Of a DNA stretch of 64,000 bases, positions 23,179 through 35,167 are shown in pieces. A program made the position numbers and the translations under genes. The notes beneath the pieces were generated by a model, which was given only the letters and a program-made list of their open reading frames with translations, was not told the origin of the DNA and ran no database searches. The first letter of the stretch is position 1; the number at the start of each line of letters is the position of its first letter. The stretch spans positions 5,704,001-5,768,000 of the forward strand of contig JBHGNT010000001.1 in the NCBI GenBank assembly GCA_043228905.1. Reading direction: 5' to 3'. The DNA comes from Azolla caroliniana. Taxonomy: Eukaryota > Polypodiophyta.

Positions 23179-26100
23179 TTGGGCACAAAGATCGAAAGGA
23201 CCACGGACCTACGAAAGGTCCTGGAAGAACAAATCCTCGACAGCAAGGTGGAACTGTCGTTGCGGGAGGTGCTCGGAATCGCCAAGAAGGAGTTCCACGA
23301 CTCCATCGTAGACTTGGTGAAGAGGAAGAGGCTGTCGACGGAGACAGAACCGGAAAGGCCGGTGGAGGTGCGGATGACGCACATAGAGGACATGGCGCTG
23401 GAAGACGAGTGGGCGGAGAGCCACTATTCGAGGCCACACTGGGCCCGAGTGACCACGGAAACCCTGGTGAAGATCGGAGATGTTCAGGAACCGGTGGTGG
23501 CGCTAGTGGACCACGGTTCGGAAATAAACCTGATGTCCATGGACTTCTACAAGAAGGGGAAATGGCCGATCAACACCAAGCACATGTGGAAGATATGGGC
23601 GGCGACGTGCACCACCGAGGAACTACACGGGGCCTGCCCAAACGTGCGAGTCAAGATCGGCGACGTCGAGATAGACCAACACTTCTTTGTGCAGGAGACG
23701 TCCTCGCACCCGGTCATGCTGGGAGAACCATACTGGGACCAGCACTTCTTTGTGCAGCGCGGATGGCGACCAAGGTACTGGACAACGGGTCGGCTTACGC
23801 GAGGGTCAAGAGTCAGGACGAGCGTCATTCGGTCCAGTTCCTGACAGTGCGACCGAACCACGAGCGAAACCGCGAGTCCCTCGGTGGCGAGAATTGACAT
23901 GATTTTTAGAAAGGGCTGTCAAGGCGTGGGGCCGCGATAGTCCGAACACTCCAGGAAAACCCCACAAATGTACGATAGATGCGAAACCGAAGAAACCTTG
24001 TACCATAAGTAGGAAGTTTTGTTTCTCCGACAACGGAGGATGTACGATAGTCGGCGTCGTTGGCCGAGAAAAGACAAGGGCGGAAGAGCGACTTCGGGCG
24101 TGCGGAGTTCTTGGGCACAACGAGGAAATCAACGGAGCCGTGGAGGCGGTCTCCTTTGACGATACCTTGGGAATACTGCGAGAGGTGGTCGGAGAGGGCC
24201 TTAAAGAGGACCGGATGATACCGGTTTGTTCAGAAGAGATGTACGAAGTCATCGCGGACTTCAGTCGGGGGCTCGAGTCGGATCGGACGGCCCGGGTTAA
24301 CACGAAGTACAAGACTGTGGACCGGAAGGTAAGGCCAGTCGCGGCACCCTTACCGGAGGGCAGCGAGTTGCGAATCAAGGGGGTCGTGTCGGACCCCAGT
24401 TTATGAGATCCGGCCTGCATAGGACACACCTTCACCGACAGAACGCTACGGGAGCTCAAAATCGGTGGGGGCGGGTTCCTACTGCCGGCGGAAGAAGACC
24501 GGTTTCGGAGAATGCTCAGAAGGCACGGAAAAGCCTTCGCATTCTCATCGGGAGAGATCGGGTGCGTGGACCCGACAGTCGTGAAGCCAATGTTGATATT
24601 CACGGTACCGCATGTGCCGTGGAATCTCAAACCAATTCCGGTACCGAGAGCTCACATCCCGGAGCTGATGGAGCTGTTGAAGCAGAAAGTCGATATGGGC
24701 ATCCTCGAACCGTCGAGTGCCCCGTACTCGAACCGGTGGTTTACCGTACCGAAGAAGAACGGGACGTTGCGCTTCATTCAAGACCTGCAACCGGTCAACA
24801 GAGTGACCATTCGGAACGCAGGAATCGGACCAACGATAGATGAGTTCGCGGAGGCCTTCGCCGGAAGGTCGATCTACTTGGTCGGTGATCTGTACTCGGG
24901 GTAAGATCAGTTCCAACTAGCCGTAGAGAGCAGAGACATTACGATGATGCGGACTCCTCTCGGCCTAGTGCGGATGTGTACCCTGCCACAAGGAGGGACG
25001 AACTCGGTGGCCCACATGGTGAATGCGATGAACAAGGTGCTGAGGGATTGTATCCTGGACATCACCATGCCATTCTTGGACGACATCCCGATCAAGGGAT
25101 GTCCGGTGGAGGAAAAGGACGAAACGATCGGACCAGACGGGTGCCGGAAATTTGTGGCGACACACATTGACGACTGCGAGAGGGTGCTGCAGAGGCTAGA
25201 GGACGCGAGGCTCACCTTCTCCGGAGAGAAATCGGCCTTCGGGCAATCAGAGATCATGGTCGTCGGACATCTATGCGGACCGTATGGTCGGAAACCGTCT
25301 CCGGCTAAGGTGGAAGCCATCTCTGCAATGAAGCCCGACTGTAAGTCGGTCACGGAGGTACGGAGGTTCTTGGGAGCATACACGTTCTACCACATATGGA
25401 TCCCGCATTACGCCCACGTTGCCGAGCCGCTATACGGGTTGCTGAAAAAGGGGCGAAAATTCGAGTGGCGAGACGAGCATACGGAGTCGGTTCGAAAGAT
25501 GAAGGAGGCTCTTGCTGGAGCTCCGACACTCCGGAAGGCTGCCTACGAGAAAGGCACTCCCATCTACATAACGGTAGATACAAGTCCGACCGGGATCGAA
25601 TGGGTCGTCAACCAAGAAGATGAGGAAGGCATTCGGGTCCCAATCTGGTTCGGCGCGAAGGTCCTCAACGAGCGACAGCGAGGACACACCCAGGCTAAAA
25701 GCGAACTCTGGGGTATCGTTTCGGCGGTAAAGGCCGATAAAGACTATCTGATCGGGACAGAGGTGATTATCGAGACGGACTGCCTGCTGATTCTCGGCAT
25801 GGTTTCCGGATGCGCAACCCCGGACCTGGCAATGCTCTGGTGGATAGCGTACATCAAGTCCTTGAATCCAGAAATACGACACATTTCCGGGAAAGACAAT
25901 GCCATGGCCGACATGCTTTCGAGGGCGCGATTCGAGGACGAGGGCGGAATGGTTTCAGAGGACGAGGAAGTCGGTGTGGACTTCTTCGAGGCGGCTTACG
26001 TAACAACCGAGGGGGGGAGCACTCCGGCGCTTAACGATTTTAACGAGAGCAAGTACGACGGGGAGTGGCTGCAGATTGGGGGATTCTTAAGGACAATGAC

Positions 26101-27430
26101 GCCGGATGCGTCATGGACAAAGGACGAGGCCAACCGGATCCGGAAGAAAGCGTACCAATTCTTTCTCCGGGACGGATACTTGTGGAAGCACCCGAAGAAG
26201 AGAAACGACATCCTACTCCGAGTAGTGGCGATGGAGGAGGAACAGGAGGAGTTGCTGAAGGCCTACCACGACAGCCCCTGGGCTGGACACCGTGGGACGT
26301 GGGCCACGTTCGAGAAACTAAAGGGGAAGTACTGGTGGCCGGGACTATACCGGGACGTGCATCGGTTCGTGACAACTTGTGAGAGTTGTTAGATACACTC
26401 CATAGTCTGACATCGGGACGAGCTTCACCCTACATACCCTCTGGCCATCCACTTCAAATGGATGGTAGATTTGGTGACGATGCCGATGGGCGTAGGGCAG
26501 AAGCGATATCTGGTGCTGGCCCGGGAGGACCTGACGAACCAGGTGGAAGGCCGAGCCCTGCAGAACAAAACGACCGCGACCGTGTGTCGGTTCCTGATCG
26601 AGGACGTGATATGCCGGTACGGGTGCGTTGGGAAGATCGTGGCTGACCGTGGGGAGTTGGATGCTGAAGAGGCCGAGGAGCTGTTCGACCGGTTAGGGGT
26701 CAAGCTCTCGCTCACCACAACGTACAATCCGGAGGCGAACGGGAAGGTGGAGCGCGGACACGAACCGATCGTCAAAGCACTAGTCCGGGCGTGCGGAGGC
26801 CAGGTCGGGAACTGGCCACGACTGTTACCTTATGCCTTGTGGGCGGACCGGACAACGCACAGTTCGGTAACCGGGTTCATGCCGTCGGAGCTCATGTTCG
26901 GACAGAAGCCGATCATGCCGATGGAACGGACAATCTCCTCTTGGGCGATAGTGGACTGGAGAGGCGAGATGAGCCAGGAAGAATTGCTAGCGGCGCGTAT
27001 ACGGCAGCTCGAGCGGAGGCCAGAGGACGTGGAACGAGCGGCGGAGAGACTTCGGACGGCGAGGATGAGGAACAAAGCCCGGTTAGACCAAACGCACCAG
27101 CTCCGACCAAAGAAAATCGAGGAAGGCGATTGGGTGCTAGTCTACGACATTAGCCTCGACAACCAGCACCGGGCAACACGGAAGTTTGCAAGGCGGTGGT
27201 TCGGGCCTTACGTGGTAACGAGTGCCAACGACAACGGGACGTATCACCTGGCAGAACTCGACGGTGCGAGGATGGTGATACCGGTAGCAGGGAAGCGGAT
27301 CAAAGCGTTCAAGAAGCGCCACGACGGCGAACCGGATCTAAGAGGCCTGGACAACGACGACGAACAGTCCGAAACGGAGGACGAACTAATGGACGAGGAA
27401 CCGGAACCTGGACCGGTTTTCTCCAACTAG
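23179..27430 (+). pseudogene. pol of gypsy A: protease, RT, RNase H, integrase
   Basis: The protease motif ALVDHGSEINLM (DHGS at 23509-23520) is frameshifted near 23740-23757 by an inserted duplicate of upstream sequence. It continues to TGA 23895. RT runs in the -1 frame from GATTTTTAG (23901). Motifs include YSNRWFTVPKKNGTLRFIQD and FLDD (about 25075). RNase H follows (VDTSPTGIEWVVNQ, ETDCLLILGM). The integrase has an H-H-C-C knuckle (GHRGTWATF...CESC) and catalytic D, D, E in MVDLV, VADRGEL and GKVERGH. A C-terminal GPY-like segment (RRWFGPYVV) ends in an acidic tail; no chromodomain. Stops: TGA 24404, TAA 24902, TAG 26390 and one near 26408. Confidence 0.88.
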
Positions 27431-27479
27431 AACCCAATTTTGGCGCATACCGGTGGATGCGCGGTTAGGTGGGGGCGGA

Positions 27480-28134
27480 TGTCGTGCAGAAAACCGTCCC
27501 TTAGCGCAATCGGTGCATAGCACGCGTGAATAGGCTCTTCACGCGTGTGCGCCCTTTAAATGTATATAATAGAGAATTAGGTACAAAGGTATGTCCTAGG
27601 TAGTTAGATTCGGTAGGTAGGAAGTTAATGAGGGAAATGGCTCCCTTCTGGAAGCTATAAAAGAGAGGGAGACGCGGGGAGAAGGGGATCGCGCATTGAG
27701 GAGGACGAAGTGCTGTCGGACCGTAACCGAACGCTTCTCCTCTGTTCGTTCCCCATCGCTCTTCTCTGCAGGGTTTTCGGGAGGCTCGCGCTGCTTCGAG
27801 GAACGCCGTGTGCTTCCGACAGCACCTCCATCCTATCCCCCTTCGTGCGTAGACGAACAGGCATCGACATCTGTTCGCCGGCCTGTTTGGTTGTAACCGT
27901 TCGCGTGCTCTGTTGTTTATTTGTCATTCGTTAATATACAAACATTTGTGTCTCTCTGTCTCTGTGTCCATTCGTGTCTTCTGCGTTGATTGGCCGTGCC
28001 CCCCCCTGTGTTTCTTTGCTCATACATAACCGGGCGTCTCTCTCTTTCTCTTTCCCCTTCTAACACCTGCTCTTCGGTTCAAGATCTCGGTGGTCCCGCC
28101 TCGTTTCTCCACGCACGCGCGTAGTAACGCGACA
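27480..28134 (+). repeat. 3' LTR of gypsy A (655 bp)
   Basis: Begins TGTCGTGCAG directly after the polypurine tract and ends AACGCGACA. It is uninterrupted and serves as the reference for the split 5' LTR. A TATA-like TATATAATAG and a CTATAAAAGAG word are present. Confidence 0.92.
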
Positions 28135-29645
28135 CTGTAGTCACTCCGAGCAAGTTCAGCAACAAGTATCTGAAACCAAACCGACTCGGGTTCAAAACCG
28201 ACTAGAACGACATCGGGTGAGCCGACCGGCTGCACCCCACTAAGGTTCCTAGTCAACTCCGAACTGAGTCTTACCAACCGAAACCGAAGCAGATGGCATC
28301 AACATCCGGATCATCGGAGATGAGTCTAAGGAGGTTCAATGGTTCGAACTTCAACTTTTGGAAGGAACAAATGCAGGACTATCTCATAGTCAAGGGTCAG
28401 ATAGATCCGATTGAGAATGAAAATCCTCGAGAAGCATACAAGGCAAACGAGTGGCTAAAGCTGAACAGAATCGTCCGCGCCACGATTCGGATGCACTTGT
28501 CGGAGTCAATGTACTTCACAATGCAATTATGCACGACAACGTTTGAACTTTGGAAAACATTGTCGAAAACTATGAAAAGAAGGTTGCCGCAACGAAGATG
28601 TATCTGATCCGGCGCCTCTACAACTTGCGGATGAAAGAATTCGATTCCGTTTAGGCACACCTCAACGAGTACGAAAGCATAAGCTCCCAAATCTCGTCTT
28701 AGGGGACGACAATCGAGGATGAACTCAGAGCAATGACACTCATGGGTAGTCTCCCCTCTTCATGGGAAACTTGCTTACAACTGTGTGCAATGCTTCAACA
28801 GTTGCCGTTAAGTACTCCAAAGTCACAAGCGCAATCCAGACTGAAGCAGCTCGGAGAAAGTCTTTCGCCAAAGACTCGGCAGATGAAGCTTACGTAGTAC
28901 AAGGTTCGACCGACCGATCGAACAACCGGGGAAGAAGTTCTTCCCGACCGCCGAACAATCAGCGAAGCCAGAGCAAGTCCCGGGACAACCCAATCTGCAA
29001 CTATTGCAAGAAACTGGGACACATCAAAGCTGACTACCGGGCACTCAAAGCAAAAACCGACAAAGCTCAGAGAGCGGATCAGAAGAGTAGTTGGCATGAG
29101 GAAGTCAACTACATCGGCTCTTCAGCCGAAATTTTGACGACCAACCCGAATATATGTTCATAGAGAACCTAATCGAATCAGAAGTTCTGCTTACGACTGA
29201 GGAATCGAGCACATGGCTTCTTGACTCGAGCGCATCGTATCATGTGACACCTCACCGATCTCAGTTTCGGCAATACTCGGACCGGCACTCCGACTCAGTT
29301 CAAGTCGGAAACTCCCAACACTGTGCTATAATCGGAATCAGCACCGTAGAGCTCAACCTTCCGGGTGGCTCTACGCTCGTACTACACAACGTTTGACACA
29401 TTCCTGAGCTCTCAAGACCCCTGATCTCAGTCGGACACCTTGACGAAGCCGGCATCCGTGCCGGATTCTCATTAGGAGGGTGGTCACTCCACAAAGGGAA
29501 CCTCCTGCTTGCTTGAGGACCAAAGGTACATTCCTTGTATCCTTTATATGTCACACTCAATGAGGGTGACTTATTTTTGGTAGATATCCCCGTGTCATCG
29601 TTATGGCATTGACGACTTGGACACCTCCGTAAGGCCGGCATAACG

Positions 29646-29945
29646 TGTTGGAGACAAAGGCCGTCAATGCGGAAGATCAGATAACATTCGATTTGTTGCG
29701 GAGTACCTGCGTATGACAGTTTCTGAGATCGTGCAGAGAGAGAGAGAGAGAGAGAGGAGGCACAAAAGACTTTCTATTCAATAGAATCAAAATAATACAA
29801 CCAACCTTACAAAGAGGTTACAAGGTCACTTTATATAGTGACCGACTTAGGGCAAATACCATTTATGCTAATTACACAAATGGCCCAAACTTGAGCTATA
29901 CAAAGGGATAGTGTGAATACGTCCATTATACACTTGTATTCGACA
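29646..29945 (-). repeat. 3' LTR of copia F
   Basis: 300 bp, TGTTGGAG...TTCGACA on plus, with an (AG)n run at about 29739-29757. Paired with 34868-35167. Confidence 0.95.
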
Positions 29946-30138
29946 CTCCCCCGTAATGGGCGTATACATGGGTTATCTAAGATTATAGGTATAAAGCTAG
30001 GTTCTCGGACATATCAGTTTTGTTTGAGTCGGCAGGGTCCGAAGGCAGAAGACCGGACTGGTCGGGTCGGAAGAGTTGAAGCCGATCATTAAGGAACTGA
30101 TGTCGGTTGTCCGAAGCCATCCTGCGCTGTGTCCGGCT

Positions 30139-33100
30139 CTAACCGGACTGGTTTGTCGTTACGCCCATCTGATGCCGAAGGGACCGAAAGCGGTCTACCG
30201 AAAGACACTTGGTCATTCCATCTGCGACATTGTCGGTTGTGGATATTTTCTCTAGACCGATTTTCCCTGAAATGACGCAGTCCCGAACGAAGTGATATCG
30301 AACGTCGATATGTTTGGAGGCGTTGTGGTGAACCGGATTTCTCGACAAGGCAACAACACCTTGACTGTCGCTATAGACAACTGGAGCCGAGTCATGGTCG
30401 ACTTGTCGAAACGTGTGCGCCAGCCGGCCGAGCCACAAAGCTTCTTTTGCAGCGTCGGACGCAGCTACATATTCTGCTTCGGTCGTTGAGGTTGCTGTGC
30501 ACTCCTGAAGTTTCGACTTCCATGAAATTGCTCCATTGCCGAATTTGAAGCAGTATCCGGTTGTTGATTTCCGACTGTCTATACAGCCGGCGAAGTCCGA
30601 GTCGGTGTAACCGACAACGCCCGAGGTCGAGTTCGGACCGAAAAGAATGCCGTGGTCTTTTGTGCCAGCCAGATATTTGAACACATGCTTGACTGCGTTC
30701 CAATGCGATCGGCCAGGATTGTGCATAAATCTGCTAACGACTCCTACGGCATGAGAGATATCAGGCCGTGTCGCGACCATCAGGTACATAAGGGAGCTGA
30801 CTGCCGGTGCATACGGTACCGACTTCATATCTTCCCCCTCCGGACCGGATGTCGGGCAGTCTCGCTGAGAGAGCCGAAGATTCATGGGGAGCGGGGTTGA
30901 AGCAGATTTGGCTGATTGCATGTTGAAGCGTTCCAAGACACGTCCGATATAGTCGGTCTGAGACAAAAAAAGACGTCGTTTATCGCGATGCCGACTAATC
31001 TTCATGCCAAGTATGTGTCGTGCCGGACCGAGGTCCTTCATGGCAAACTTCAACCGCAGTTGCCGAATGAGATCGGCAAGTTCGCCCGCGTGGCGACCAG
31101 AAATTAGCATGTCGTCCACGTAGATGATGAGGAAGATGGGTGATCCATCTTGAGCTGTGTTGGTAAAAAGACAATGGTCCTCATCGCTTTTTGAGAAGCC
31201 GATCGATTGGATGAAGTCGTCGAACTTCTTGTACCATTGTCGCGGTGCCTGTTTGAGGCCGTATAGACTCCTCCTGAGTCGGCAGACTAGATGTTCTTGG
31301 CCAGTTGCCACGAAGCCTTTTGGCTGCTCCATATAAATTTCCTCTTCAAGATCACCATGGAGGAAGGCTGTTTTGACATCTAGCTGAATCAGCTCCAAGT
31401 TGTCGGCTGCCACTACGCCGAGTAGAAAACGAAGGGTTGTCATTTTCACCACTGGTGAAAAAATCTCGTCGAAGTCGACGCCATATTCTTGTCGGAAGCC
31501 CTTCGCAACTAATCTGGCCTTGTACTTTGGGGTGGTCGAATCAGACGTCTCTTTTAGTCGATAAACCCACTTGCAAGGAAGAGCACGTCGATTCTTAGGT
31601 AATTCGACCAGATCCCAAGTCTTGTTTGCCCGAATGGAGGGCATTTCCGACTCCATCGCCAGATGCCAGGTGGCTGAATCGACAGATGTCGATGCTTCTT
31701 CGTAAGACGTCGGTTCGCCGGCGTCGGTGAAGAAAATTCCAGGAGAATACCTCTCCGGAGGTTGCGACAGTCTCTCGGATCGTCGAGGTATGATTGGACT
31801 GGTCGCATCGGGTATCGAGGTCGGATGGTCCGAAAGCGAATCATTCGGCTGTGCCGAGTCGGAGTTGTCCGAGTCGGTGGTGTAAGGTTCAGCTACCCGT
31901 GAAGCTGACCGTGTGTTAAGAGCGGGGCCTTCTTGAAGGGTCGGCACATCGGAAAATGTTACCCTTCGGACTTCGATCGGTTTTTCGACTGATGGATTCA
32001 TAGCCGACTCGTTGAACACAACGTCCGAACTTCGAACGATTTGTCTGCGTTCGGGGTCCCAGAGTCGGTATCCCATTTCGCCGTCGGATCCATATCCAAG
32101 GAAAATGCATTTCCTGGACCGAGGTGCAAGTTTTCGGCGATCATCTTTCGGAATAAGGGCGTACGCCTCGCATCCGAAGATCCTCAGCTTGTCGTAATTC
32201 GGCTTACTGCCGATCCATAGTTCCTGAGGAATTTGAAGTCCTAGAGGTCTACTTGGCGACATATTAATTATGTGTACTGCCGTGAGTAGAGCCTCTGCCC
32301 AGAAGCCATCCGACAGTCCGGAGTGTTGGAGCATGGAAACTATCCGTTCTTGGATTGTCCGATTCATGCGTTCTGCAATCCCGTTTTGCTCCGGACTGTG
32401 TGGTGCCGTAAATTCACGTCGGATGCCGCGTTGTCAGCAGAATTTGACGAATTCTTCTGATTTGAACTCTCCCCCATTGTCGGTCCGAAAGCATTTCAGT
32501 TTTCGGTCAGTTTGATTTTCTACCATCGCGAGCCAATCGGAGAAGATCGAGAAGACACGATCTTTGGTGCGAATTGGATAAGCCCACACCTTTCGAGTCG
32601 AATCGTCAATAAAACTGACGAAGTAAGAGGCACCTCCGAGTGACTGATGCGGCATTGGGCCACAGACGTCCGAGTGGACTAAATCGAGAGGTCTCGTTTC
32701 TCTTGGTGCTGATGTCGGGTGTGATGCAGCTGCTTGTTTGCCATACTGGCAATGTTCGCAGAATTGATGGTCCGAGAAGGAGAGTTTAGGGATGTATCCG
32801 GCTCTAGATAGGTGCGTAATGCCGGCCTTGCTGAGGTGTCCTAATCTTCTGTGCCATAGTGATGACACAGGAATATCCACCAAAAACAGGTTACCCTCTC
32901 TGAGCGTAACATGTAACGGATACAATGAGTGTATCTTGGGTCCTCTAGCAAGCAGGAGGTTCCCCCTGTGGAGTGTCCACCCTCCCGAAGAAAAACCGGC
33001 ACGAATGCCGTCTTCATTTAGTTGTCCGACTGAGATCAATGGCCTTGAGAGCTCGGGTACATGTCGGACATTGTGAAGTACAAGTGTAGAGCCACCTGCA

Positions 33101-34173
33101 AGGTTGAGCTCTACTGTGCCGATTCCAATGATGTCACAGTGTTGCGAGTTGCCGACTCGAACTGAGTCGGAGTGACGGATCGTATATTGCCGAAATTGGG
33201 ATCGATGAGGAGTCACGTGAAACGACGCGCCCGAATCTAAGAGCCATGTGCTCGATTCTTCAGTCGTGAGCAGAACTTCTGATCCGACTGGATTTTCGAT
33301 CGATAGTATATTCGGGTCGTTTGGTAGCACATCAGCTGAGAAGCTGACGTAATTGATCTCCTCATGCCGGCCACTCTTCTTGTCTGATTTCTGAGACTTG
33401 TCGTTCTTGTTCTTGAGTGCGCGGCAGTCGGCTTTGATGTGTCCGGGTTTCTTGCAATAGTTGCAGATTCGATTGTCCCGTGACTGGCTCCGTCTTCGTT
33501 GCTTGTTCGGCTGCCGTGAGGAATCTCTTCCTCGTATGTTCGATCGGTCTGTCGAACCTTGTACTACATAAGCGTCGTCTGTTGAGTCTTTGGCGAAAGA
33601 CTTTCTCCGAGCTGCTTCGGTCAGGATTGCGCTCGTGACTTCGGAGTATTTAACAGCCGTGATTGACGCGTTGCACACGGTTGTGACGAAAGTTTCCCAT
33701 GATGAGGGAAGGCTGCTCATGAGTATCATTGCTCTGAGTTCATCCTCGATTGCCGTCCCCTGAGATGAGATTTGGGAGCTTATGCTTTCGTACTCATTTA
33801 GATGTGCTTGAACCGAATCGGATTCTTTCATTCGCAAGTTGTAGAGGCGCCGAATAAGAAACATCTTCGTTGCAGCGACCTTCTTTTCGTAGGTGTCTGA
33901 CAGTGTTTTCCACAGTTCGAATGTTGTCGTACACGATTGCACCGTAAAGTATACCGATTCCGAAAGGTGCATCCGAATCGTGGCGCGGACGATTCTGTCC
34001 AGCTTCTGCCACTCAATTGGTTTGTATCCTTCTGGAGGTTCTTCATTTTCGATGGGATCGATTTGCCCCTTGACTATGAGATAGTCCTGCATTTGCTCCT
34101 TCCAGAAGTTGAAGTTCGATCCATCGAACTTTCGTAGACTCATTTCTGACGAGCCGGATGTTGATGCCATCAA
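30139..34173 (-). pseudogene. gag-pol polyprotein of copia F, one nonsense codon
   Basis: One frame of 1,345 codons, broken only by TGA at 32434-32436 (codon 580). Order: gag (1-235), CX2CX4HX4C knuckle CNYCKKPGHIKADC (237-250), protease LLDSGASFHV (DSGAS 313-317), integrase zinc region (about 441-475), integrase D502 and D565, the stop, then E of SPEQNGIAERMN. RT has [18 protein letters not shown] and YVDD, and RNase H has TDSDFAGC and STTEAEYVAA. Copia E has CGG at the position of the stop, so it is a point mutation in a recent copy. The protein would make virus-like particles, reverse-transcribe and integrate the element. The downstream 742-codon part has its own ATG, but a separate product is not expected. 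Confidence 0.92.
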
Positions 34174-34867
34174 ATTTGGTTTCGGTTGACGAAGCTCGGT
34201 TCGGAGTTGACTACGAACCTTGTTGGAGTGCAGCCGGTTGGCTCACCCGATATCGTTCTAGTCGGATTTGAACCCGAGTCGGTGCGGCTTCGGATATATG
34301 TATTGTTGAACTTGCTCGAATTGACTCCGGTAACTTGAGGGACAGAACCGACTGGTCTTCCCGAATGTTGCCGAGTCGGAGTGAGCCCGGTTCGCTTCCG
34401 AATATGTATGCCAAATACCGATTATTGAAACCGATTGTCTGGACCGATTCTGCTTCGGGTGACTGCAGCGACGAGAGAGACGGATCCAACTGATCCTCCC
34501 GAATGTCGATCAGCCGGATGAAGCACGAATTTGGGTTGTTGTCTTGAGACCGATCTGCACCGAGTGGTTACAATGAGCGGCGAGCAGCGTTTGATGACCT
34601 CTTCGGATGCCGTTTAACCGAGTGGAGCACGATCGTGTCAATGTTGCACAAGGGGATTTCACCTCGAGCGGTTACGATCATAAGGAACAGAGTACAAACG
34701 GCTGGCTTACTCCAAGCGAAGATGATCTAACGCGATGAGATGCAAGCCTCGTTTTTCTTCTTCTTCTCTCTTCTTCGAATGACGCAAGAAACCGAATGCT
34801 GTGCAGGCTGAGACGACGGCCGACAGCGGGTTGAAGGACCGAATACTGTGCAGGCTCTGATACCAAA

Positions 34868-35167
34868 TGTTGGAGACAAAGGCCGTCAATGCGGAAGATC
34901 AGATAACATTCGATTCGTTGCGGAGTACCTGCGTATGACAGTTTCTGAGATCGTGCACAGAGAGAGAGAGAGAGAGAGGAGGCACAAAAGACTTTCTATT
35001 CAATAGAATCAAAATAATACAACCAACCTTACAAAGAGGTTACAAGGTCACTTTATATAGTGACCGACTTAGGGCAAATACCATTTATGCTAATTACACA
35101 AATGGCCCAAACTTGAGCTATACAAAGGGATAGTGTGAATACGTCCATTATACACTTGTATTCGACA
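34868..35167 (-). repeat. 5' LTR of copia F
   Basis: 300 bp, almost identical to 29646-29945 (for example GATTTGTTGC versus GATTCGTTGC). It carries the promoter of the element, reading leftward. Confidence 0.95.

Larger units (their letters stand above)
20415..28134 (+). mobile_element. Ty3/gypsy element A, complete, no chromodomain
   Basis: The 5' LTR is 20415-21724 (interrupted by an inverted LTR) and the 3' LTR is 27480-28134. The primer-binding-like site is TGGTGAACCCGACATG at 21729 and the polypurine tract GGTGGGGGCGGA is at 27468-27479. Domains run gag, zinc knuckle, protease, RT, RNase H, integrase. The left flank is CCGT (20411-20414), the right CTGT (28135-28138). Alignment with copia F shows the empty site was CCGTAGTCA, so the TSD is 4 bp with one later change. 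Several stops and frameshifts make this copy non-functional. Confidence 0.9.
29646..35167 (-). mobile_element. Copia element F, complete and young
   Basis: 5,522 bp with 300-bp LTRs at 29646-29945 and 34868-35167 that differ at only a few positions. The TSD is a perfect 5 bp, TAACG (29641-29645 and 35168-35172). On minus the primer site TGGTATCAGAGC lies just inside the right LTR (about 34854-34865) and the polypurine tract GGGGGAG just inside the left (29946-29952). It is inserted antisense into copia E, a relative. Confidence 0.96.

Noticed and set aside
21742-27430. Bacterial or other foreign insert, because of the high GC
   Set aside because: It is bounded by LTRs with a TSD and encodes a Ty3-type gag-pol. 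The GC contrast is a property of this element family.
29154-29396. Separate small protease gene with its own ATG
   Set aside because: It is one frame of the broken copia E polyprotein, with the active-site Gly lost.
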